A stretch of 64,000 bases of DNA, from positions 372,001-436,000 of the forward strand of contig WHUZ01000037.1 of the NCBI GenBank assembly GCA_015179045.1, given 5' to 3'. This DNA comes from Kalaharituber pfeilii (Eukaryota > Ascomycota > Pezizomycetes > Pezizales > Pezizaceae). How positions within the stretch are numbered: position 1 is the stretch's first letter; each line of letters begins with the position of its first letter. Under the pieces are notes generated by a model. That model was not told the DNA's origin. It ran no database searches and saw nothing but the letters and a program-made list of their open reading frames with translations. Positions 23,452-34,300 of the stretch are shown piece by piece. The position numbers and the translations under genes were made by a program.

Positions 23452-25182
23452 TCATCTTGCACCCCTATACCTTGGAGCCGAGCACTTTGGACATGAATGT
23501 CCTTCATCTCTCACAAGGTCGTCAAATGTGTATGTGGGAACTTTATCGCTCTCCCATCGTTGCCTGATGTCCGCAAACAGCATGGGTCCTAATTCATCCT
23601 GCTCTGCCTCTTCTCCGTACCCTTCAACTGGTTCCTTGATGCCTTGCTCGAAGTCAAAGAGGTTATGTGGATCCCATAGTTTTTTGACTTTCAGCAATCT
23701 TTTCCAATTGTCCTTGTCCTTATAGTATGCTTCGTACCACCCATGCTGGTAATCCCGTTCGACTTTCAACTCTCTGTGTGTGAGGCTCCTGTCCGTGAAA
23801 TTGATAAATGCGGCTTTCTTGTCAATTGAATGGGGGTAAAACTCCTTAATGGACTCCTTGTAGAAGGCTACCATTGCTCTGTTAAGCGACTCGTCAACCC
23901 ACTGGAGATATATGTACCCGAAATAAACTCCTTCCCTCCAGGGAAATGCTGTTTTATCTACACTTGCTCTCCCGCTACCATGGATCATCGTCACGTCAAA
24001 TAAGGCAGCCGTTTCCAACGAAAATTTTTTGTTGAATTTTTCCAGGCAGCGCTTAATGGCGAGAGTTACTGCACTTATCGTCTGTTCATCGTTTCGAAAG
24101 ATAAAGGAGCTATGCAACTTGTAGGTCTTGTTGACTGGACAGTATCTTCTCTCTTCCTCTGCCCAATGTTCGGGGAGCCTTTCCCGTAGGAACTGTGTAA
24201 TGTTTTCTTCAACTGCTCTTTCTATGAAGAGATTTTTAAGGCGGGTATCAAATGTTGAGTCTCTAATTTTCGCCTTAAAGTTGTCAAAGGTGCCGTTGTA
24301 ATAGAAAGTAAATTTTGTGACAAAAGGGACACGGGTCGTATACGGCTCACAAATCCACATGGTATCGACGTTGAGTTCAGGGAGCTGCGATGACCATGGG
24401 AAGAGGTACAAGGATTTTACCACTTCATTCAGTTCGTCACCAGGAGCCAGCGCGAACTTCCCAGCCACCACTTTGCCCGCAGCATCGTTCAACTTCCGTA
24501 CTTTGATTTTCATCTCGATGACGATGCCAAAATTACCACCCCCACCCCCACGAAGCGCCCAGAGCAAGTCCTTTCCGTTATCGGGTGAGAAACGTTCCGC
24601 AGGAAAGTCGCCTGAAAGCTCACCGTTATCATTGACCTTCACTTGGTAACCCTCAGCAGTGATCATGGTAACCTCTTTCAACTGGTCCATTCCCATTCCA
24701 TAGCTTCGCGTGAACGGACTGAGCCCCACCCCGAGAATGAAACCACTGGCACCTACAGAGGAGCATCGGCCGCCAATGACGATGTGGCGATTATGATTGT
24801 GGTCTATTAAATACTTGTACGCATCACCCCAGAGAGCGCCCCCTTGTAGTATCATGATATTATCGTCACTGTTGGGGTTGAAGTGCCCCTGAATGCTTAC
24901 TTTAGTCATTCCGGACATGTCCAGTAAGATTCCATCCAGATTGTTGGAGAAGCCTGCATAGGAATGACCGCTAGTTTTGACGGTAAGTTTCATACGCCAA
25001 TTTTTCGCCAGCCAAACAGCCGCTCGAACATTCTCGGTAGTAGCTGCCTTGATAGCGCAAACAGGCGTCTTATATCGGTCCAGTTCATTGAGAGCGCAGA
25101 CCGAACGTGCATAATCAGGCAGGCCCGGGAAATATGTCTTCAGACCATGTACTAGTGTCTTTGAAATTTCAACGTCCGTCAT
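23452..25182 (-). CDS. FAD-linked oxidoreductase, berberine-bridge (BBE) type
   Basis: The single-exon frame of 576 residues starts at the ATG at 25,182; the open frame extends 16 codons further but without another ATG. The N-terminal half is a PCMH-type FAD-binding domain. It carries TSGHSYAG (His at about 73) and GGRCSSVGASG (Cys at about 140), the two residues that hold FAD covalently in bicovalent BBE-like enzymes, and a later GGGGGNFGIV stretch that contacts the cofactor. The C-terminus has the BBE-family ending (YKDKDNWKRLLKVKKLWDPHNLF). Family members oxidise alcohols, carbohydrates or alkaloid intermediates with oxygen; the substrate here cannot be read from sequence. No signal peptide is evident, unlike many secreted members. 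The C-terminal extension of about 50 residues (ending PKCSAPRYRGAR) is longer than usual. No cluster partners lie next to it. Confidence 0.9.
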   Translation of the reverse strand: MTDVEISKTLVHGLKTYFPGLPDYARSVCALNELDRYKTPVCAIKAATTENVRAAVWLAKNWRMKLTVKTSGHSYAGFSNNLDGILLDMSGMTKVSIQGHFNPNSDDNIMILQGGALWGDAYKYLIDHNHNRHIVIGGRCSSVGASGFILGVGLSPFTRSYGMGMDQLKEVTMITAEGYQVKVNDNGELSGDFPAERFSPDNGKDLLWALRGGGGGNFGIVIEMKIKVRKLNDAAGKVVAGKFALAPGDELNEVVKSLYLFPWSSQLPELNVDTMWICEPYTTRVPFVTKFTFYYNGTFDNFKAKIRDSTFDTRLKNLFIERAVEENITQFLRERLPEHWAEEERRYCPVNKTYKLHSSFIFRNDEQTISAVTLAIKRCLEKFNKKFSLETAALFDVTMIHGSGRASVDKTAFPWREGVYFGYIYLQWVDESLNRAMVAFYKESIKEFYPHSIDKKAAFINFTDRSLTHRELKVERDYQHGWYEAYYKDKDNWKRLLKVKKLWDPHNLFDFEQGIKEPVEGYGEEAEQDELGPMLFADIRQRWESDKVPTYTFDDLVRDEGHSCPKCSAPRYRGAR

Positions 25183-25530
25183 GATAACCGCAAAGAATGC
25201 TGTTGTCCGAGTGGTCTTCTTCCTGGCCAAGTGTCAGTCCGGTCGATTCCAACTTTTTAACCCTGGATTCCTAATCCTGAATTCCCGAATGGTGTGTACG
25301 AACTTACACTGAGTCGGAAAAATATGTCCAACACGATATAGTTATCGGAACGGTGCTCAACAATGCGTTGACTGTCGTACAGAGTAAGCGGGATACATGA
25401 GCTTTAAGTAATTCTTACTCTGGATAACCTCTGGTGCTCAACTACCTCGTGTACTATTTGGAATACCCTCCATTCAATATGATATTTGGTATATGTATAT
25501 CTTATTGGACATATCCATCAGTAAAAGCAA
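25183..25530. other. Upstream region of the oxidoreductase gene
   Basis: About 350 bases without coding sequence, AT-rich. This would hold the promoter of the minus-strand oxidoreductase gene; no clear TATA or binding motif can be named. Confidence 0.35.
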
Positions 25531-25749
25531 TTAGGCCCCTCCCAGGTCGGCTTTGACCTTCACAGCCTTGGAATGATAGATTAAGCCGATAACAAATGAT
25601 ACGATGCAAGCTACCAAAACCGCGCACAGATTGCAGAAAAATTGAGCATGGTTGTTTGAATTGTGGGCAGTGAGAGCGTTATTGTGATCAATAACATATT
25701 TTAATTTATGAGCTGATCTGTTTGCCCAAGTCACTTCTTTACCCCTCAT
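25531..25749 (-). CDS. Possible small membrane protein (72 residues)
   Basis: The frame opens with ATG at 25,749 and contains one strongly hydrophobic segment (CNLCAVLVACIVSFVIGLIY) followed by a short basic tail, compatible with a single membrane helix. No family is recognised. A LINE fragment begins within a few bases of its start codon, so it may be the 3' remainder of a gene whose upstream part was displaced, or chance coding. Confidence 0.25.
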   Translation of the reverse strand: MRGKEVTWANRSAHKLKYVIDHNNALTAHNSNNHAQFFCNLCAVLVACIVSFVIGLIYHSKAVKVKADLGGA

Positions 25750-25754
25750 TTTGA

Positions 25755-26092
25755 AAAGGACGGGGTGAATGGAGGTTCATGATAGGGAAAGCGGACGGTC
25801 CGGAATGCAGGTGGTGCGGAATGGAGGAGGAAACGAAGGATCATGTTTGGGCCAGGTGCCAGGCATGGAAGCGGGGTGCTGAAGACGATACGCAAGGCTC
25901 CGGTAGGCAAGGAGTCCGAGCCGGACCTCATTGGAGTACTTGATGAGATAGGCGGGGAGATAGAGGAGTTGCATTTGGGCTGATCTGAGATTTAATCAAC
26001 GTCTGTTGTGTCGATTTTCTCGTTATCTCCTTTGTATTCGATCTTCATAGCCCATAGGGCGATATACAAGTAATGATATTTCGTAAAAAAAA
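25755..26092 (+). mobile_element. 3' fragment of a family-1 LINE
   Basis: The translated start reads EWRFMIGKADGPECRWCG, aligning with EWRYHIGKAESPECRWCG at the end of ORF2 of the LINE at 18,704-21,111, followed by a Cys-His knuckle (HVWARCQAW). It ends with the decayed tail TTCATAGCCCATAGGGCGAT, TAATGATATT and a short A run. The hairpin stem has lost pairs and no target duplication is obvious, so this is an older insertion. Confidence 0.75.
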
Positions 26093-28396
26093 GAAGCCAC
26101 CTGCATTGGAATCGCTAGATTTGCTGAGTTGTACGAACAATTACTGCCTAAATTGTATTCTTGAAATATCACAAGTGACAGCCAAATCAGCCAAGGGTTG
26201 GGTTGAGGTGACATGTGATATCCTTTTTCTTTACTTTTGCTTCTGTCTCATCAATGTCCCATTTTCTCTTGTTAATTCTCAGTACCAAACTTGATATGAC
26301 CGAGGGTTCAATCTGAGTATGGTATTAAAGCAAAATAAAGCTGATAAGCATCAGCAATTTTTTTTACCTTCTCACTTGACGCTCGCGTCAATCGATGTTT
26401 TATAGGGGGAATATGTCGTGTAGCTTTAGTCTCCTTGGCAATAATCACTTCCAGAATTAGGCTTATATGCTTCCGTTAACGGAATGGTCAAGATGGTCAG
26501 CAGATTAAAAGATAGGCCGCTGGGTAATGGGTAGTTACTGTACAAAAGCATGCTTAATTGAGTCCTCCATTCGCTAGCCTGGGTACGAGCGCAAGCCCCG
26601 ATATCGATCAGGACGTGAATCGCCCACTTCCGTCTCTGCTTTTACTGCTAATGCACTTTACAGCTACTCGAGTACAGTTCGCTTGCGTGCATAGGTCATT
26701 TGTAAGAGCAAGTACTCAACTCTCGATTCAAAGTTGATCTGATTTTGCAGTATTACCAAAACTGAGGTTTGCGCCGTGGATTGTTGTTACCCTTGCTTTA
26801 CCAGAAAAGACAAAGTGGTTACCATTTCCTTAATGCGGAGTTTAGCCTCTGCAAGGATTCCGGTAAACTAAGTTAAGGTTGCGGGATGCAAAGCCCCTGC
26901 TCACGCACCTGCAACGGGCCGAATGCTGATGCACCCGTCGGTAAGGCCAGACATGTGTCCATATTAAGATGAGGTCTTGGCGCCATGCAATGTGTGTTTG
27001 GAATGGAACCCTAAAATCGAGTTAAAACGTACGACGATATCTAAGATTTATCAAATATCTCTCCCTCGACTGATGCTTTTTCCTTCTCCGCGGAGGTCTC
27101 CTTCATAACCTGACAGTTGGATATAGTTGATATCAGAATCTAGAATTCGACCCGGCGCACTTGGATATAAAAAATCGCACGCAGCGATATGCCCTATATC
27201 GAGCCTTGGCGATAAGAGATCACAATTGCTATAGGGTGCGCGTACTTACATGCGCTACGTATGACGAGTTCAAGGCTGTGGTTATGTATGTGCACATAGA
27301 TACGTGGATTTATTGGTTTCTCGCAAACGTATTTGTAAATCCTCATTCTAACATCCGCACTTATGCCCCTCTAGCGTTTTCAACTTCCTGCACAGCTGGT
27401 AGATTTAAAATTTAATCCCTAAAGGTGAGTAAATCTAGGGATTTACTTTTTTCCTTGGTATTCTTTTCAGAAATCTCATGCCTCCCCAATATCTTCTCAC
27501 TCTGATCAGTTTGAAGTCTGGGTTTGCGTTTGAGTTTGAGCTTGACGAGGTCTGAGTCTGATACGATGGCTTCTGATGTGAAGAGGTATTTTATCATGAG
27601 GTCAAGAGAAACAACGAAGGATGGAGGCGGCCGGAGCTGGAGGGACTAAACTGCATAGAAGTGAGTGGACCTTTGTTGGGTTATATATACCTTGTATTAT
27701 CCAAGTTCACACAATTATAAATTATATTCAGCTTCCAATCTATACTTCCAAGCGACACTACTCGTGGACATAGACGAGTCAAGACGAAATGAGATCTTGT
27801 TTTCAATCCCATCCAATTCAAGTGCAATTCAATTCACTTCGTTCATTGCATAGATATAGATGTAAACATATCATGAAAAATTCCAAACAAACCAAAAGCA
27901 ATTCCATCCCTACACTCGACTTATACATAGATATGAAGCAATCAAACAGACAACAAAGACCAACAAACCAATACAGTATAAACATACACAAGAAACACAA
28001 ACACCATAAAAACAAAAAAAAAATCCCAGGAAAAAAAAAAATTTCACATCGCCCCACCATGGCGTATTCCAATTCCGTGTCCAAAGTGACTACTTTGTTA
28101 CATGCTTTACCCTAGAAAATGTACACTAAAAAAATAAGACCAAAAACCACAAAAGTGATGAATGCAAGTTACTGTGAAAGTGGGGTCGTCATCATAGATA
28201 TCGCTGCATAGAGATCAGTAGAATAAGGAAATTTACAGGAAAATGTACATTTCAGGAATCTCAAAAGCTGAGGGGGTATTGACCATCTCGTAAGAAAGCA
28301 CAACCGGAGCAAAAAGCCAACAAAATCAAGAGAAAAAGGCGGTAGCCTCAAGATCGAAAAGTTGAACACGAAGAAACCCAAAACAATTCATTACTT
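26093..28396. other. Gene-poor region with one possible HNH relic
   Basis: Mostly AT-rich with no convincing gene. The last 400 bases before 28,397 are the 3' flank of the giant minus-strand gene and include A-rich runs. The only protein-like trace is described separately at 27,130-27,290. Confidence 0.4.
27130..27290 (+). pseudogene. Possible HNH-protein relic
   Basis: One frame reads ALAIRDHNCYRVRVLTCATYDEF, which can be aligned loosely with the first-gene segment ACLKRDGNRCVVTGAYDAFE, followed by a possible donor (GTATGTGC). Similarity is weak and no other exon is visible. Confidence 0.2.
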
Positions 28397-31300
28397 TCAG
28401 AAAAATCTCCACCCACTCCAGCCACTCAAGGCTGTCGCCGGGGTCACCGGCGTCTGCACCGGCATCTCCGTCTGCAACGGGCTCACCACCTCGTGCATCT
28501 TTGGCACCTCCAAACCCAACACCGCCGCTACCTTCGAATTCCCGCCGCTCTCCCTCCTGCTCTTACTCTCTCTCCTTGCAGCCCTCCTAGCTGCCTTCTC
28601 CTCCGGTGTCTCCTCCGTTCGCTTCTTCTCCTTCTCTGCCTTCTCTGCCGCTCTCGCCGCCTTCCTAGCCGCTCTCTCCTCAGGCGTCTCATCCTCACGA
28701 TGGTGGCGATGATGCTTCTCCTTCTTCTCTTTCGTTGCTTCTCTCTCCTTCTCAGCAGCCCTCGCAGCTTTCCTTGCAGCCCGCTCCTCAGGAGTCTCAT
28801 CATCTCTCGACTTCCTATGCGATTTTCTCCTCTCCACCTTCTCCACATTCTCGCTCGGTGGGGTTGGAGGTCGGTGAATGCGGCCAAGTTGTCCCTTCTG
28901 CTCTGGCGTCGGTGAACCCGACTCCGCAGCCGACTCGCCCGAGACCGGTGGACTGAGCTGTGTCGCCATAATGATAGCTTGGACACCATACTTCTTTTCC
29001 TGTCTCAGACGCTTGCGCTCTTGCCTTGCCATCTCTTCGGGATCCATCGTTCGGCTAGAAAGAACTTCTGGAGGCGACATCAGCGGACCGAGCGTCAGCG
29101 GTGAAATTGGTATCTGTGAGGATCTTCGCGACGACTGCTTCGACTCCCTCCGCAACTTCCGCGCTGCTCTCTCCTCCGGAGTCTCGTCATGGTGATGATG
29201 CTTGCCCTCTCTGCTCTCCCTCCTACTTCTCCTCCTCTCAAGCTCCTTCTGCTGCTCAATCCTCTTCGCTTCCAGTGCGCGCAATTCAGCCTGCCTAGCA
29301 GCCTCCCTCTCCATTCTCTCTTTCTCCCTCGTCGCCTTCTCCAGCCGCGCCATCTCCTCCGCCAGCCGAATCTGCCTCGCCCTCTCCTCAGCCGCCGCCG
29401 CCTCCTTTGCTGCTCTCCTCGCCCTCTTAGCAGCCTTCTTCTCCTCCTCCATCTTAATCCGCTTCTCCTCCTCCGCCTTCAGTTGCGCTCTCAGTATCTC
29501 CTCAGCAATTCTGCGTTCCTCCGCCTCCTTCATGGCAATCTCCTTCGCTTTCTTCGCAGCTCGCTTCGCACGACGTTGCTCCTTCTCATGCAGCTCGCGA
29601 AGACGAAGGGCTTCCTCTTCGCTAACGTGGGATTTCCGGCGCTCGGGTTTGACGGGGCTGGGGGTGGCATTAAGTTGGGAGAGGAGTTTCTGTTGTCTGC
29701 GGATTTCTTTTTCCCGTTCGCGCTGCTTCTCCTTCTCGTGGGATTTCTCTTTCTCCTTTTCGAGGCGTTCACGACCGCGTAGCATCTCTTTCTCCTTTTG
29801 GCGTTGCTTCTCCTTGAGCCTAATTTTTTCTTTCTCTTCTTTCTGCCTCTGTAGTCTCTCCAGTTCTACCCTCTCTCGCTCCAATCGCTCCCTCTGCAAT
29901 CTCTCTAGCTCTAGTCTCTCCCTCTCCAGCCTTTCTCTCTCCAGCTTTTCCCTCTCCAACTTTTCCCTCTCCAACCTTTCTCTCTCCAACCTTTCTCTCT
30001 CCAGCCTTTCTCTCTCCAGCCGCTCCCTCTCCCTCTCCAGTTCTCTCTGTACGTCCACTGACCGATGCAGGTCCTTCGAACGATGTCTATCCTTCGACCG
30101 ATGCCTATCCTTCGACCGACGCCTATCCTTCGACCTATGCCTATCCTTTGACCGGTGCCTCTCTTCCTTCTCCTCTTTACTCCTATGATGCTTCGATGAG
30201 GACTTGCTTAATTTCGTCGCAGCAGTGAGTGTCGTAGCCAAGGTACCTAGTGACAGACCAGTAGAAGTCATCCGAGAGGATGTCGAATCGTCATGGTTAC
30301 TGCCGCTGCTTTTATTCGCTGAGACGGAGGAGTTGCGATGAGATCGACTGCTTCTGTCTCCCTGTTGAGATTTCCTTCTGGAGCTGCGGCTTCGCTCGAG
30401 AGGCTGTTCAGTGGGCGATTCTGGAACCGGAATGGTTTCAGCAGGGGTAATTGCTTCTGCGACTACGGGTGCAGGCACGGGCTCTTCAAGCTGAGGTGGC
30501 ACTTCTGGTGTAGATTCCTCGCTTGGTAATTCAGCGGGAACGACTTTTGGAGTCTCGGCAAGCGGTGATTCTGTAATCACTGCTGCAGGTTCTTCAGATA
30601 CTCCTTCTTCCGGCCCAGGAGCTGGCTCCTCAATCGGTTCTGGTTCTGCCAATGACTCTTCCACCTCCACAGCTACTGGCTCTGGCTCTGGCTCCGGTTG
30701 GGGTTCTACTTCTACCACTGGGTCTGATGCCGGCTCTGCAACCTCCTTCGGCGCCGGCTCTGGAACCTCTTCTGGTTCCGTCTTTGGAACAACCTCCGGT
30801 ACTGGCTCTACTACCTGCTCCACGACTGGTTCTGGTTCTGGTTCGGTGGGGGCTGACAACGGCTCAACAGGTGGTGGCTGGACTGGTTCCTCCTCAACAG
30901 CAGCGGCCTTCTTCCCCTTCTTTTTCTTCTTCTCCTTCTTCTCCTTCTGTTTCTTCTCCTTGCTGGGCACTGGAACTGGGGCTTCCACTGGGAGTTCCGC
31001 TTCTGGTTCCATCGCAGCAGGTGCCGCTTCCGGTGCTTGATGTTCCGACGCTGGTTCTTCTGGTGCTTTGTCTTCTATCACTGGCTCTGCAACGGCTGGC
31101 TCCTCTTGTGTCCACTGTACCGCAACCTCCTCCACCGGCTCCTGCTTTGGCATTGGTTCCTCAACCATTACCTCCTCAATATTAGGCGATGGGCTACGCA
31201 CCGGTGGTGACGACGGAGTAAATCCCCAACTGCCAAATAGCCGTCCCCAGCCTGATGTGGTAACTTGGGGACTAATGGGTTGTGGTTCCTCGTACGTATC

Positions 31301-34300
31301 TTGGAATTCCAAGTCCATATCACCAGGTTCAATCTCTTCAGTTTTTTCTTCCGCCTTGAGTTCTGGCTCTGGTTCGGGTTCATGGACTGGAGGCTCTTCA
31401 ACGGTCGGCTCTTGGATAACCGGTTCAGGGTCCGCGGGCGGTATCTCGACAGCGGTGGGCTCCTGGACTGCAGCGGGCTCCTGGACTGCGGCGGGCTCCT
31501 GGACTGTGGCGGGCTCCTGGACTGCGGCGGGCTCCTGGACTGCAGGGGCTTCCTCGACCGTGGCAGGTTCCTGGACCGGGACAGGCTCCTCGGCTGGGGC
31601 AGGCTGCGCTTCTGGTTCTACAATGGGCTCTGGAGGAGGCAACTCTACGACCTTCTGCGCTTTCCCGCGCTTTTTTGCTTCTCTAATTTCTTTCTTCGAC
31701 ATTTTTGACATTTCCAGAGGATTTGGAGGTGCAGGCGGAAGTGGAGTCGGAGTCGAAGATGGCATATGCTCAGTCACAGGCGTATCAGGAACCAGGAAGC
31801 TCATTACATTGGGAAATGGAGAACCGGGAAAGGAAGACGCAGGGGCTGTCGGGTACAATTAGCAAAGATACTTCACGAAGCAGGAGGTGTGCACTCACTG
31901 TCTCTATCCAAATCTAATGTGCCTGCTCTCTTAGGTGCCTTCGGTATCCTCTGAGATTTGGTCTTCGTCTCGCTCAGCCCTTTCTCCTTCTCCTTCTCCT
32001 TCTCCTTCTCCTTTTCTCTCTCCTTTTCTTTCTCCCTTTCCTTCTCCTTGCTGTGCTTCTCCTTCTTCCTCACCTCCTTGGCAGTCTTCCACAAATCCAT
32101 GATCCCACCAACACGAGGTGATCCCTTGGAATCAACCTCGACTGGCACTTTCTCCTTCTTCTTTTTTTTCTTCTCAAGGCGATCACTATCCACTGGGCTC
32201 CCTACTGGTGAAAGACCACGATATGACTCCGAGAAGCTCCCTACTGCTGTGCCGGTAGTGGGTGAGAGATATCCAGGTTGCTCATGGCCAACATCATGCT
32301 CTTCAAATGGGGCATCTTTTACTGGGTCAGGTGCCACAACCTCAATTGCAGGAGGAGGCGGGGCTGGAATGTCATCATCATCATGTAACTCGAACTCGAA
32401 GGGCTCCGGTTCGTCCATGGTTTCTACCTGCGGCTCCGGTACCACGACTGGCTCTTCGTGAACATGCTCGGGCTCTGGCTCTGGTGCCTGCTGTTGCCCT
32501 GGTTCCGGCTCTACTACAGGGACCACTTCAACCGGTGGCGAAGGAGTGGGCTCCCTTAGCGGTGGAGTAGGCTCCCGTGGAGATGGGGGAGGTGGTGCGG
32601 TAGGTTCCTGTGGAAGTGGTGGTGGTGGTGGAGTCGGCGTAGCAAGTTTCTTCCTCGCATTGACAGTCCCTCCAAATTTGCTAGCAACCTCCTTAACGCT
32701 CCTCCCAGTAATTGCAGTCTTTGTGTCGAGCTTTAGTGGTTGCGGTATACCAGATGATTTTGATTGCAGCTTGGGCCCGGTGCTCTCTATTTTACTTGAC
32801 TTAGGTTGCTTTGAGGCTGAAGAAGGCATTGGGATTTTGGATTTCGTTTCCTTTGGTTCGGCAACCTGCACAGGTATCTCTGGCGTGGAAGATGATGCTT
32901 CTGGGGGTGTAGGTGATGGAGAAAGTGGATTCTGAGTTTCCAAGGCCGTTTCTGGAGTTGAAGGTGCTGGTGAGATACTCATCGATGGAATTGGTGGGAC
33001 CGGCGAAGGTGATTTCGCATTCTTCATACTCATTGATGCAATAGGAGGTGGTGCCGGAGATGGTGTTTTTGTACTCTTCACACTTGTTGATGCAATAGGA
33101 GGTGGTGCCGGAGATGGTGTTTTTGTACTCTTCACACTCGTTGTCACAAGTGGAGGTGGTGCCGGCGAAGGTGATTTCGCACTCTTCACGCTTGTGGATG
33201 CAATTGGAGGTGGCGCCAGAGAAGATGTTCTTGCACTCTTCGCACTCATTGATGTAATTAGAGGCGGAGCCAACGAAGGTGTTTTGGCACTCTTTATACT
33301 CACCGATGGAATTGGAGGTGGCGCCGGAGAAGGTGTTTTTGTACTCTTCACACTCGTTGATGGAAGTGGATATGGTGCCGGAGAGGGTGATTTCACACTC
33401 TTCACACTCGCTGGTGTAGTTAGAGGTGTTTTGGCACTCCTCACACTTGTTGATGCAAGTGGAGGTGGTGCCGGAGATGGTGTTTTTGTACTCTTCACAC
33501 TTGTTGATACAAGTGCTGGAGAAGGTGATTTCGCACTCTTCATACTCATAGATGCAATTAGAGGTGGAGCTGGAGAAGGTGTTTTCGCACTCTTCAAACT
33601 TACCGATGTAATTGAAGGTGGCGCCGGCGAAGGTGTTTTAGCACTCTTCACACTTGATGCAAGTGGAGGTGGTGCTGGAGAAGGTGATTTGGCACTCTTG
33701 ATACTCGTTGATGCAATTAGAGGTGGAGCCAAAGAAGATGTTTTGGCATTCTTCATACTCACCGATGCAACTGGAGGTGGTGCCGGAGAAGGTGTTTTGG
33801 CACTCTTCATCGCCATGGTTAACGCCGAAATTGGAGGAGGTGGGGAAGTCGCATTACTTCCTTTAAGTATTGATAACGCGCTATGCTTTTTCCAAACCGG
33901 TGAGGTTGAGATAGGTGAGGTTGAGAAACCGAAATCGAAGCCTCCGATCCTCTCCTGTTCTGTTTCCTGCACATGTACGGAAGCAACATCGACATCGCCA
34001 GGCTCGATTTCTTGAGCCGCCTCCTCGGTCGTTGACTTGACTTCCTCCTCCGCTTGCACAGGGGCTTCAATCGCTAGTGGCTCAGGAGCAACTTTTGGAC
34101 TGAGCAGCTCTGGATCGACAGGCGACACATCCTTCTTCTTTCTGGTTTTTTTAGGAGGAGCGGTGGTGGTGAAGCCACTCCATCCATCATGACTCTCGGA
34201 TGCAGCTGGAGGAGATGGCGCCTTTGGTGGGATTTCTGGCTCCGCTCCAGGCTCTTCAACGACGGGCTGCACAACTTCCACAGCACGCTTTGGTTTTGCT

